A stretch of 39,492 bases of DNA from Nitriliruptoraceae bacterium (GCA_020832455.1 JAFIEQ010000021.1:1-39492); one strand, 5' to 3'; positions 26,224 through 34,558 are shown, counted from the first letter of the stretch. A program made the numbers and translations. Notes: generated from the sequence alone by a model not told the origin.

Positions 26224-27282
26224 GTGGGCAGGTCGCCGAGACGGCTTGGCAGACGAGAGGCCGCCCTCACCGCGATCAAGGCTCGGGCGGTACGACTGCT
26301 CGAGGTCCCGCTCTGGGTCTGGGCTGCGGCCGTGGTTCTGGTGGCCCTCATGTTGATCCCATCGTCCTGGGGGTTCGTTCCCTCTCTCGGCATGACCGAG
26401 CAAGTGCGTGCCCAACTCGGGGGCGGACTGGCGACAGGCGCCGCCGTCGCATTCGCGCTGGCCGCCTACGAGCATCGCCGCCGCGAGGAAGACAGGCGCC
26501 GACGGATGGCTGCAGCCGTCGCAGCGGTCGACGCATCCCTGAACCGCCTGCTGAACGACCTCGTCGTTCGCTACGTGCGAGCAGTCCAGATCATGGAGAA
26601 GGAGATGCGAACGAGGCCGAATGTCCGGGTCGGGCCTGGGGCCGAGCCGGGTCAGTGGGACGCCGGCTTCCTGTGTGAACTCTGGCTCAAGGGAGTGTGG
26701 CTCGCACCGGCGATGCGCCCCATGCAGACACCCGACGACGCGCGCGTCTATCTGGCGTTTCTTCACATGATGAACTCGCTTCTCGAGGGTGGCTCGCAAG
26801 TGGGTCTGTCATCGCGGGTTCTCAGCAGCGTGGAGGAGGGAGCCGAGATCTTGCCGACCTCACCGGTCGTCATGCTCCGGGCTGCGTCGGAAGCCGCAAG
26901 TTCAGCCTTCACCCAGCTGACGAGTGACGCCGACCCGGAAGCACACCGGTACGCGCAACTTCAGTACGAACTGCAGGCGATAGGAGCGAGCCCCGTTGGA
27001 ACGTCCGGCCCTGAACGCGCGGCAATGAAGATCGCCAGACTCTCGCTCGATCATGCACACCATGACACCGTGGGCTCTGCTTCGACTGCTGCGGCGCGAG
27101 CCCGACCGGCCGGGGTTGAGAGTGGCCACCACTGCTGGTGGCAGGACCCGGCGGCCCTCTGCAGATGGGTCGACAACGCTGCCAGGCACCTTCAAGCCGG
27201 TGGCGACGCTTCCGAACTCCTACCAGCCGCCGTGGAAGTGGCACCCATGACTCTCGGACCGGTCCCCGGCCAACCGCAGTAG
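26224..27282 (+). CDS. Two-pass membrane protein, function unknown
   Basis: A 352-aa protein not recognised. A basic N-terminus (MGRSPRRLGRREA) precedes two transmembrane helices at about 30-52 and 62-82, followed by a very charged coiled-coil-like stretch (YEHRRREEDRRRRM) and a large helical cytosolic domain to the end. The GTG start has GGGAGG at good spacing; the long in-frame extension upstream is rejected because it crosses the palindromic gap and reads as Arg/Pro-rich low complexity. No enzyme motif is seen. Located in the island between the DUF499 system and the recombinase-like genes; it could be a membrane effector, but nothing in the sequence proves it. Confidence 0.65.
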   Translation: MGRSPRRLGRREAALTAIKARAVRLLEVPLWVWAAAVVLVALMLIPSSWGFVPSLGMTEQVRAQLGGGLATGAAVAFALAAYEHRRREEDRRRRMAAAVAAVDASLNRLLNDLVVRYVRAVQIMEKEMRTRPNVRVGPGAEPGQWDAGFLCELWLKGVWLAPAMRPMQTPDDARVYLAFLHMMNSLLEGGSQVGLSSRVLSSVEEGAEILPTSPVVMLRAASEAASSAFTQLTSDADPEAHRYAQLQYELQAIGASPVGTSGPERAAMKIARLSLDHAHHDTVGSASTAAARARPAGVESGHHCWWQDPAALCRWVDNAARHLQAGGDASELLPAAVEVAPMTLGPVPGQPQ

Positions 27283-27345
27283 CTGTCCGTCGAGACGTCG
27301 TCGTCCTGCTCGCACGGCACGTGATCCTGACCGCAGCCGGACCGG

Positions 27346-27365
27346 GCTGGGGAGGTGATTGCCGC
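27346..27365 (+). repeat. 20-bp direct repeat, copy 1
   Basis: GCTGGGGAGGTGATTGCCGC; 18 of 20 bases match copy 2 at 29217-29236. The last twelve bases are identical. It starts 48 bases before the ATG of the first recombinase-like gene; copy 2 starts 47 bases before the ATG of the second. Either a shared leader/regulatory or recombination site, or the footprint of gene duplication. Confidence 0.65.
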
Positions 27366-27393
27366 CTGACGGAGACCGGGGACGGTCGGGGTC

Positions 27394-29229
27394 ATGGACG
27401 AGACGACCCGAACCCGCATCGACAACTACCGCCCAACGGTCAGCCTGCCTGACGACGCGGCGCTCGACGCCGTGCGTGACGCAGTGCGGCGTGCCGAGCC
27501 CGACGATGCCGATCGGGCAGCACTGCTTCTCCACACCGCGTCCCGGCACGTCTGCTGGGCAACCGCCAACGGCTACACCGGGGACGTGCGCAAGCTGTTC
27601 TCACCTGCGTGTGTCGCCGCTTCGGTTGCAGCCGCCGAGGCCGCATCCGCCAGTTCCGTGTCGCCGTACCGCTCCCGCTTGAACCGGCTCTGTGGAGCGG
27701 TTTCGGGTCGTCCGCCATCGGCAAGACGGAGGCCTGGCTCCGCACCTAGTTCACGTGTGTCACCGCGGCAGCCCTCCGCAGAGCTCAGTGCCATACGTGT
27801 GGCAGCGCGGGGCATGAACGTGGAAGAGCATCACGACTTGGAGGCGGCCATGGCCCTGGGTGCTGGCGCCGGCCTCGTCGGACCGCTCGCCTCACTCGTG
27901 CACGCCAAGCACCTGCAGGTCATCGCCGGCCACGTCGTCGCATGTGGGCCTGGTTTCGGACCGGTGGTCGTTCGCGAACCGTGGGGAGCGGTCATCCTCC
28001 GGATTGTGGAGCAGCGCGGTGACGGTCCGCTCACCAGCCTCTACACGTCCGCCGGACGGCAGCGGGTTGAGAGAGGGTTGCGGGCCAGTCCGCATGCGCC
28101 AGAGTTCCAGGCGCACCGGCTGCGCACCGGTTGGATCACCGACCTGCTGTCTGCCGGCGTGCCCCTCGATGTGGTCGCTGTGCTGGCCGGCATCACCGTC
28201 GCCTCTCTTCATCCCTATGTCGCCCTGTCCGAAGCGCCGGCACAGACGACAGGGTCCACACCTGAGATCGCCCCGTTCACGGGGCTCCAACGCCGGCCCG
28301 GTCCAACGACTCACCAAGGGCACAACGTTGCTGCCGTGATCGATCACCGGCAGCCGCAGAGTGCCGCGGTCGCAGCGGTGTGGTCGTCCGAGGAGGCCGA
28401 GGAGCTTCGGCAACTCGTCCGTGATCGTGCGACCACGGAGAAGCAGGCCAAGAACCTCCTGACTGCGCTGTTCGTGCTGTTGGAGTGGGCGATCGAACAG
28501 CCCGGCCTGCCGCTGCGGCCACAGACGCTGCTCAAGGAGACCACCTTGAAGCGGTGGGCTGCCGTCCAGATCGCGGAAGGCCTTGCCGACAAGTCGGTGG
28601 CGGCCTACCTCTCCCGACTTCGACGGCTGTCGGGCGTCCCCGAGGCGTCCGGGGATCGTGGGCGGCAGCCGGCAGCCGCAGGGGCGTACAGCGAGGAGGA
28701 ACGCCGAACGCTGATCGCAGCCTCGGACCCATCCGCCAGCCCACTGTCCGAGCGACTCCGTCGCCACTTGGCTGCCCACGTTCATGGCCAACTCGGGGGC
28801 GGCGTGTCCGGCCACGAAGTGGCGACGACCTTGGGAAGCGACGTCCAACGGACCGACGTTGGGATCCAGCTGCACGTCCGGGGAACGCCCGCGCGCCTGG
28901 TTCCACTACACGGCCCGCATGCAGACGCGCTGGCGCGACTCGCTGAACAGGCCCCTGACGAGACACTGACCGGTCTCACCGGCAACGACGCGCGACAGCG
29001 CCACTTGGTGATCAGCAACCAACTCGGGTTCGAGTTCCATCCACGTCGGCTGCAGGCCACCTGGATCGTCGACCGGGTCCGTGACGGCGCCACCGCGCAC
29101 GAGCTCTGCCTCGGGACCGGGCTCACCCTGGTTGCGATGGCACCACAGATCGAGGCGGCTGCCGAAACACGACCGCTGGCTGAAGTCGTCGCCTGGTCAG
29201 CTTGGCCCGCTACAGAGCTGCGGGGGTGA
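27394..29229 (+). CDS. Double tyrosine-recombinase-like protein, degenerate
   Basis: A 611-aa protein made of two tandem integrase-like modules. Module 1 (about 1-290): N-terminal IDNYRPTVSLPDD, a helical core-binding-like part, then a catalytic-like part ending HRLRTGWITDLLSAGVPLDV (H241xxR244) and HPYVAL (Tyr275). Module 2 (about 325-611): core-binding-like with LPLRPQTLLKETTLKR, then FHPRRLQATWIVDRV (His549/Arg552). The first catalytic Arg, expected in a G-x-R-x-x-E setting, is missing in both (GLVGPLASL; GVSGHEVATTL), and module 2 has no Tyr nucleophile. It therefore probably binds DNA or partners rather than recombining alone. The next gene repeats the same module. Family assignment is by pattern and tentative. 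Confidence 0.65.
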   Translation: MDETTRTRIDNYRPTVSLPDDAALDAVRDAVRRAEPDDADRAALLLHTASRHVCWATANGYTGDVRKLFSPACVAASVAAAEAASASSVSPYRSRLNRLCGAVSGRPPSARRRPGSAPSSRVSPRQPSAELSAIRVAARGMNVEEHHDLEAAMALGAGAGLVGPLASLVHAKHLQVIAGHVVACGPGFGPVVVREPWGAVILRIVEQRGDGPLTSLYTSAGRQRVERGLRASPHAPEFQAHRLRTGWITDLLSAGVPLDVVAVLAGITVASLHPYVALSEAPAQTTGSTPEIAPFTGLQRRPGPTTHQGHNVAAVIDHRQPQSAAVAAVWSSEEAEELRQLVRDRATTEKQAKNLLTALFVLLEWAIEQPGLPLRPQTLLKETTLKRWAAVQIAEGLADKSVAAYLSRLRRLSGVPEASGDRGRQPAAAGAYSEEERRTLIAASDPSASPLSERLRRHLAAHVHGQLGGGVSGHEVATTLGSDVQRTDVGIQLHVRGTPARLVPLHGPHADALARLAEQAPDETLTGLTGNDARQRHLVISNQLGFEFHPRRLQATWIVDRVRDGATAHELCLGTGLTLVAMAPQIEAAAETRPLAEVVAWSAWPATELRG

Positions 29230-29236
29230 TTGCCGC
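29217..29236 (+). repeat. 20-bp direct repeat, copy 2
   Basis: GCTGCGGGGGTGATTGCCGC, overlapping the stop codon of the 611-aa recombinase-like gene and lying 47 bases before the ATG of the next one. It matches the copy at 27346-27365 at 18 of 20 positions. Confidence 0.65.
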
Positions 29237-29263
29237 GGCGAGGCCGGGCGGCACCTCTGTCTC

Positions 29264-30280
29264 ATGGACAACCACGACATCGCCAACCTGATCGACAACT
29301 ACACGCCCGCGTCGCTGACGGCGGACGACTGGCAGGCTGTCTGCACCGACGTTCGAGCCTGGGTGCATGCCGCGGGGCCGGGGCATCCTCACCGGGCACG
29401 GCAGCTGCTCGCAGCCGCGGCTCAGCTCGCCGCCTGGTGCAGAGAAGCTGGCATCCCCCTTCGCCCGGACACAGCGCTCAAGGCCACGACGATCGAGCGC
29501 TACTGCGCCGTGGCCGAGCGCGCCCGCCGTCACTCGGCCACGACACGTGCGACCATCCGGGCGCGCCTTCGCTGTCTCGCTCGTGTCCAGCACATCCACG
29601 GGCAGCCGCCCCCACCGCCAGAGATACGGCGCGGACGGGTGAAGCCGCCGTACACGGCTGCTGAGGTCGCCAGCTTCTTCCTGCTCGTCCGTGGCCAGTC
29701 CGAGCCCACGGCGACGCGTCTCAGCGCGCTCTTGCTCGCCGGGCTCGGCGCGGGATGCGGCAGCGAGGAGCTCCGCGACCTGCGGGGCACCGACATCCGA
29801 CGCGCGGCTGATGGCACCGTGCTCGCACACCTTCGGGGTCGCCAACAGCGCACCGTGCCGGTGGTGAGCAGCTACGCAGATCGGCTGGCCGACATCGCCG
29901 AACGAAGCGGCGACGCGATCCTGATCGGCGGCGCGAAGGCGGATCGGCGTGCCGTCGCCTCTGGGCTGCTTCATCGGCTGCATGGCGTGGACTCGCTGAC
30001 TCCGCTCGAGCCGGGCCGGTTGCGGTCAACTTGGATCGCGGGGCGGCTCATCGCCTGCGTCAGACTCGACGTGCTGATGCAGGCCGCTGGGCTTACTACG
30101 CCGACGACCATCGTCGACCTCGCCGCGAGTCTCCCCGCGTTCCCCATCGATCTCGCACATCGACAGTTGCGAGCCGACCAGCCGCCTGATGCCGTCGATG
30201 CGCGCCGAACGCACGAGTTCGACGGCGTCGCGCGTCGCGACTGCCCGCCCGAACTCGCCTCGGACGGTCGCGGCGCATGA
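29264..30280 (+). CDS. Tyrosine-recombinase-like protein, degenerate
   Basis: A 338-aa single-module relative of the two modules in the gene before. The N-terminus IDNYTPASLTADD echoes IDNYRPTVSLPDD of module 1, and IPLRPDTALKATTIER (64-79) echoes the matching segment of module 2. The core-binding-like part is about 20-115; the catalytic-like part runs from about 128 (PPYTAAEVASFFLLV), through LLLAGLGAGCGSEELRDLRGTDI, RGRQQRTVPV and LEPGRLRSTWIAGRL, to about 295. Catalytic Arg I (Gly in GCGSEE), the His of HxxR and the Tyr are absent. ATG start with the 20-bp repeat upstream. The final 45 residues are unlike the other modules and overlap the transposase start by four bases (ATGA). Confidence 0.65.
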   Translation: MDNHDIANLIDNYTPASLTADDWQAVCTDVRAWVHAAGPGHPHRARQLLAAAAQLAAWCREAGIPLRPDTALKATTIERYCAVAERARRHSATTRATIRARLRCLARVQHIHGQPPPPPEIRRGRVKPPYTAAEVASFFLLVRGQSEPTATRLSALLLAGLGAGCGSEELRDLRGTDIRRAADGTVLAHLRGRQQRTVPVVSSYADRLADIAERSGDAILIGGAKADRRAVASGLLHRLHGVDSLTPLEPGRLRSTWIAGRLIACVRLDVLMQAAGLTTPTTIVDLAASLPAFPIDLAHRQLRADQPPDAVDARRTHEFDGVARRDCPPELASDGRGA

Positions 30281-32066
30281 CCATCAACCTGAACCGGCAG
30301 CCCTCGAACGACGCTCTCAGCGTCGCGTCCGACCTCGCAGCCGAGACCCCCCGCCCGATGTCTCCCCTGGAGGCCCGACTCCGCACCGACTTCGAAGACG
30401 TCCGCGCCGTCGTTGACGCCTCCCAAGTGGCCAGCACCTACGAGTACCTGTGCGTCCGTCGAAGCGACAAAGGCAAGGTGCTTGGCCGGCCCCGCAGGAT
30501 GACGATGCGAGCCTTCCTGATCCTCGCCATCCTCACCTGCCTGCGCGAGCGCCCACCATCGATCGTGAAGATCACCGAGACCGCCAACGAACTCCCCGAG
30601 GACCTGCTCGAGCAACTGCGCCTCATGAAGCAAGGCGAGCGCCGCTGCACGATCACGACGAGTCAGGTGGGCCACGTCTTCAACGCCCTCGCCAACAGCC
30701 TGGACCTCTCCCCGTACCGCCCTGGCAAGCGACTCGGTGTCACCAGCGACGGGCACGTGGTCGACCAGTTCAAGACGGCTCAGATCGACCGCAAGTGCCT
30801 GCAGCCCGACCTGACCAACGAACAACTCGAACCCGCCGTAGCCACTCGACAGCTCGCGGACCGCCAGCCAACCGAGCTGACCGCCGAGGTTGCCGCATCC
30901 CGCGAAGCGGCCCTTCATGGCCTCATCGACCGCATGCTCCAAGCCACCGTCGACCCTGACCTGGACATCCGCACAGCGGCGATCGACTGGACCGACCGCG
31001 AAGCTTGGGCCCGCGGGGGCCGCCACGCCCGAGGAACCAAGGACGGCGTCCTGTCCGCCGATCCGGATGCGAAGTGGGGGCGACGACGGCCCTCGGGCAA
31101 CAGCTTCACCCCGTCGCGCAAGGCCGTCAAGAAGGCCGCCGGCCCCCTCGACAAGGACGGGTTCGAGACCGACAAGACCCAGTACTACTTCGGCTACCTG
31201 GTGCATGTCGCCGTCGCGACCGGGGAGGTCGACGGCCCCCCGCTCCCCGAACTCGTCCTCTGCCTGCGCGTCGCACCAGCCGACGACATGGCCGGCGTGG
31301 GCCCAGCACTCACCGACATGATCGACTCCATCCGAACCATAGCCCCGATCGACCACGCCATCGTGGCTACTCCATGCGAGCCGCCGAGTCCGTTCACCTG
31401 CCACTCGCGAACCGCGGCGTCCATCTGACCTTCGACCTGTCCAAGCAGCAGCGACAGCGGCACGGCACGACCGCCGACGGGGCCATCATGATGGGCGGCG
31501 ACTTCTACTGCCCGATGCTGCCTCGCGAGATCGAGGTCGAGGGCATCCCCGGCCCTCAAGCGACTCGCGAGGACTGGGCCGACTACCACCGCAGGCGCAA
31601 GGCCCGCGAAGCGTGGATGATGGCTCGAAAGGGCAGGCCAACCGCTGACATGGGCAAGCAGCGTTTGGTGTGCCCGGCCGCCGCCAACAAGCTCCGCTGC
31701 CCCCTGCGTCCGGACTCGATGGCACTCCCCGAGGAACGGAACATCCCCGAGATCTACGACGACCAGCTCGATGACATCCGTGACGCGCTCCCCAACTGCT
31801 GCACCTCCAAGTCCTTCACCGTCCACCAGCAGGACGGGGCGGGTCGTCGCCAGCAACATCACTTCGGTAGCCCGGAATGGATCCGCTCCTACGACCGCCG
31901 GACCGCGTCCGAACGCGTGATCTCGCACTACAAGAAGCTCGTACGAACGGGCCGTGAGGACATCCAGGTGTTCGGCCGCACGCGACAGACCCTCGCTGTC
32001 GGGTTCGCCACGGTCGCACTCAACATCCGCCTGGTGCGGAACTGGGAGCAGAAGACCGACGGGTAG
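30277..32066 (+). pseudogene. DDE transposase, frameshifted
   Basis: A transposase of a large DDE family, about 600 aa if restored, broken near 31366. Frame one runs from ATG 30277 to a stop at 31428 and includes RPRRMTMRAFLI and AAIDWTDREAW, the likely first catalytic Asp. The protein continues in another frame with RGYSMRAAES, VHLTFDLSKQQRQRHG, FYCPMLP, CPAAANKLRCPL, and SYDRRTASERVISHYKKL (likely catalytic Glu) to a stop at 32066. Homologues are expected to read about IVADRGY at the join; only IVA then GYS remain, so the second Asp is lost. A 10-base deletion between two GTGGC copies would explain both. No slippery heptamer is seen, so programmed frameshifting is less likely. The ATG overlaps the preceding stop. 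Confidence 0.75.
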
Positions 32067-32097
32067 GTCCAGCCGTTCGTCCCGACATGCACGCCGG

Positions 32098-32135
32098 GAA
32101 GGGTGCCGGCCCCCCCCGGGGGGGCGGGACCCTTC
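32098..32135 (+). terminator. Long GC hairpin after transposase
   Basis: GAAGGGT at 32098-32104 pairs with ACCCTTC at 32129-32135, with a C-run and a G-run pairing inside. It lies 30 bases after the transposase stop and 80 bases before the CBASS operon. It has no T-tract but is strong enough to separate the two units. It may also belong to the end of the transposable element. Confidence 0.6.
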
Positions 32136-32214
32136 GTCGTACCTGGACTCAGGAGGCTCCGGGGTTGTGTCACGGGCCAGGCATAGCCTTGTCCGAGACA
32201 CAAGAGGAGATGGT

Positions 32215-33105
32215 GTGAGCACCGAAGACCTGCTTGCCAGCTGGACCGGACCGTCCAGTACGTCGGAACAGGAGAAGCAGGAGCGCACCGAGCGGATGAT
32301 CCGCGATGCGGTCCGGGCCCACCCTGCGTTCGACGGTGTGTCGCTTCGAACCTTCGCCAAGGGCTCGTACCCCAACAACACCAACGTGCGGGTTGACAGC
32401 GATGTCGATGTCGCCGTCGAGTGCAACGAGGTCGTGTACTGGGAGGAGTCGACGCCCGGGGCCGGCAGGGCAGCGACGAGTGGCTCCCGGTACGAGGGCC
32501 CGTGGACCCCAACGAAGTTGCGAACCGAGGTTGCCGGCGCGCTCAGGGCCCGGTTCGGTGACCAGGTCGATGCGTCCGGAACGACCGCGATCCGTGTCAG
32601 GTCCAGCAGCGCACGCGTCGAAGCGGACGTGGTGCCGTGCTTCGCCTACGAGTACCACCTCCCGGGCGAGACGCGCCGAGGAACCCGCATCTTTCGCAAG
32701 AACGGTGACGCGATCGAGAACTACCCCGATCAGCACCTCGAACGCGGCCGGACGAAGAACACCGGTACCACAAGCCGGTTCAAGAAGACCGTGCGCATCC
32801 TCAAGCGGGTCGAGAACGCGATGGTCGAGCAACAGGTCCACCGGGCTGTCCCGTCCTTCCTCGTCGAGTCGCTGGTCTACAACTGCCCGAACACGCTGCT
32901 GAGACGGACGACCTGGACAGGCACGGTCGGCGCCGTCCTCGCACACATCTGGGAGAGTCACCAGGGCGACGCGGAGCCAGCTGAGCCCGATCGCTGGCTC
33001 GAGGTCAACGAGTGCAAGTACCTGCACTTCGCAGCGCAGCCATGGTCACGGCGGGATGCCCGGGAGTTCGCATTCGCGGCGTGGAACTACCTGGAGTTGG
33101 GCTGA
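32215..33105 (+). CDS. CD-NTase (CBASS cyclic-oligonucleotide synthase)
   Basis: A 296-aa nucleotidyltransferase of the CD-NTase/OAS class. The active site is FAKGSYPNNT with GSY at 50-52, then VDSDVDVAVE with catalytic Asp63 and Asp65, and a third Asp138 in RVEADVVPCF. The C-terminal helical half includes RFKKTVRILKRVENAM and FLVESLVYNCPN. Such enzymes make cyclic di- or trinucleotides when phage infection is sensed; which product cannot be told by eye. GTG start with AGAGGAG five bases before. One base separates its stop from the Cap15-like gene, so the two form an operon, a minimal type I CBASS without Cap2/Cap3 or HORMA/TRIP13 genes. Confidence 0.92.
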   Translation: MSTEDLLASWTGPSSTSEQEKQERTERMIRDAVRAHPAFDGVSLRTFAKGSYPNNTNVRVDSDVDVAVECNEVVYWEESTPGAGRAATSGSRYEGPWTPTKLRTEVAGALRARFGDQVDASGTTAIRVRSSSARVEADVVPCFAYEYHLPGETRRGTRIFRKNGDAIENYPDQHLERGRTKNTGTTSRFKKTVRILKRVENAMVEQQVHRAVPSFLVESLVYNCPNTLLRRTTWTGTVGAVLAHIWESHQGDAEPAEPDRWLEVNECKYLHFAAQPWSRRDAREFAFAAWNYLELG

Positions 33106-33106
33106 C

Positions 33107-33748
33107 ATGACGAGGCGAACACTGATCCAGGTCGGGGTGCTCGTCGTCCTCGCCGTGTTCACCATCGGCCTCTGGGCGTCCGGTGTCGCCGTCGAAGCGT
33201 GGTGGTTGCGCTTCTACTCCGCGGCGGTGCTCGCCGTCGGTGTTCTGTGGACCACCTGGGACAGGTGGCTATGGCGAACGGCGGGACCTCAGCGATCACC
33301 GTCCGTGCCTCCGGTCATCCACGGCACCTGGAAGGGCACGGTCACGTCGCTGTGGCGCGACCCCGCGACCGACGCAAGACCGCAGCCGAAAGCCGCATAC
33401 CTCGTCGTGAGGCAGACCGCCACCAACGTGTCGGCGGTGATGTTCACCGACGAGGCGAGGTCGCGATCGACCCTCGCTCACGTTGACAGCGCCGCCGGGA
33501 TGGAGACGCTCTCTTACACGTATCTTTCGCGGCCAGCCGTCTCTGTCGAGGACCGCAGCCGGATGCACCATGGCACCGCGATGCTCGACATCGTCGGTCG
33601 GCCGGGCCGGCGTCTCGACGGCCGCTACTGGACCGACCGTGACAGCCGAGGCGAGTTGCGGTTCACCCGACGCGTCGGCGACCTGGCCGGCGACTTCGAG
33701 GAAGCCGAGGCGCTCTTCGAGGGCACCGGTGAAGACGCCTCCGGCTAG
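33107..33748 (+). CDS. Cap15-like CBASS membrane effector
   Basis: A 213-aa protein with two transmembrane helices at about 7-26 and 35-55 and a C-terminal beta-rich domain (about 69-190). The pattern HGTWKGTVTSLW, YLVVRQTATNVSAVMFTD, TLSYTYLSRP, HHGTAMLDI and LDGRYWTDRDSRGELRF is what I expect of Cap15, the CBASS effector whose eight-stranded beta-barrel binds the cyclic nucleotide and whose membrane part then disrupts the inner membrane, killing the infected cell. It follows the CD-NTase gene directly. ATG start; the last 25 residues are acidic. Assignment rests on topology, motifs and neighbour; no database search was possible. Confidence 0.85.
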   Translation: MTRRTLIQVGVLVVLAVFTIGLWASGVAVEAWWLRFYSAAVLAVGVLWTTWDRWLWRTAGPQRSPSVPPVIHGTWKGTVTSLWRDPATDARPQPKAAYLVVRQTATNVSAVMFTDEARSRSTLAHVDSAAGMETLSYTYLSRPAVSVEDRSRMHHGTAMLDIVGRPGRRLDGRYWTDRDSRGELRFTRRVGDLAGDFEEAEALFEGTGEDASG

Positions 33749-33808
33749 AACGCTGATCAGGCTCGTCGCTCGGACGCACCCACCAGCGTGCTCAAGTGCG
33801 ACGTTCGA

Positions 33809-34534
33809 CTAGAGGTTGGCAACACAATGACCGGCGCTGACCGTCTCGACGAGGGCAGCGTGTTCGATGAGGACCCGATCGGCCTTGCGTGAGAGGTCCA
33901 CGTCGATGTCGCGACCGTCCACGCTGAACCGAAGGCCACCAGCCACGTCAAGCGTGACATCGCCGCGCTGCACATGCCCGGTGACGAGCGCGCTGATCCG
34001 CAAGCTCGTGGCCTGCGTGGGACCAGGCTTCATGTAGTTGCGTAGACGCCGGCTGAGGTTGTTCGACTCACCCAGGTAGACCTGATCGACCTGCGCTCCC
34101 TCGAACAAGGTCAGCCGGTAGACCGCTGGTCGCGGCTCGACCCTCGGGAACTGCAAGGCCCCCGCCGCACCAAGTACCACCGCCCCGACTCGCTGCCACT
34201 GCAGATGAACCTCGACGCGCGACGGCGATTCCGCCGGCCGAACCGTGTCCCCGCTCGCAGCTTCGATTCTCCCGCGCGGACTCCTGGACCGCGGCTGCGG
34301 AGACCCGGCCACGAACCGCACCGTCTCAGCCGAGACGTTCACCTGATCCACGCGATACCCAGCAGTCAGCCACGCACCGCCCTGGGGACTGGCGCTGTTC
34401 GCCCACCACTCACGGTGTCTGCGGGCCGATGCCGGCAGCCCACCAACAACATCGTCGAGGTCCGCGAAGGTGAACTCGACAATGTCTGCCGTCTGCTCCA
34501 CCAGCAACCGCGTGAGCGGGTCATACCGGCCCAT
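33809..34534 (-). CDS. DUF7662 plus GIY-YIG nuclease-like protein
   Basis: A 241-aa protein with two parts. Residues 1-75 (YDPLTRLLVEQ, VEFTFADLDDVVGGLPASAR, HREWWAN, AWLTAGYRVDQVNV) match the pattern of DUF7662, a small domain of unknown role. Residues about 135-240 resemble a GIY-YIG domain: AVYRLTLFEG, VYLGESNNLSRRLRNY with the conserved Arg, and a late Glu in VLIEHAALVET. GIY-YIG nucleases cut DNA in restriction, repair and homing. It converges on the CBASS effector gene 60 bases away and is read separately. ATG chosen with GGGGGTG before it; a GTG two codons earlier is possible. It is the last gene inside the proposed island. Confidence 0.7.
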   Translation of the reverse strand: MGRYDPLTRLLVEQTADIVEFTFADLDDVVGGLPASARRHREWWANSASPQGGAWLTAGYRVDQVNVSAETVRFVAGSPQPRSRSPRGRIEAASGDTVRPAESPSRVEVHLQWQRVGAVVLGAAGALQFPRVEPRPAVYRLTLFEGAQVDQVYLGESNNLSRRLRNYMKPGPTQATSLRISALVTGHVQRGDVTLDVAGGLRFSVDGRDIDVDLSRKADRVLIEHAALVETVSAGHCVANL

Positions 34535-34558
34535 CTTCACCCCCTGCCGCTAGCCCCG
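34535..34558 (+). repeat. Candidate attR: imperfect tRNA 3' end repeat
   Basis: CTTCACCCCCTGCCGCTAGC then CCCGACC resembles the tRNA-Gly 3' end and flank at 13710-13736 (CTTCACCC identical, then CT, CCGCT, AG and CCCGA shared with two single-base gaps). Further out, ACATAAGTC occurs on both sides (13757-13765 and 34601-34609). It lies between the GIY-YIG gene and lemA, where island gives way to chromosome. Confidence 0.4.

Noticed and set aside
31350-31430. Programmed -1 frameshift in the transposase
   Set aside because: No slippery heptamer or following pseudoknot is evident, and the junction lacks the expected D-R residues, which a ribosomal shift would not restore.
32165-32189. Promoter TTGTGT...TAGCCT before the CD-NTase gene
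   Set aside because: The spacer is only 13 bases; the TAGCCT box may still be a -10 with a poor -35, but the pair is not convincing.
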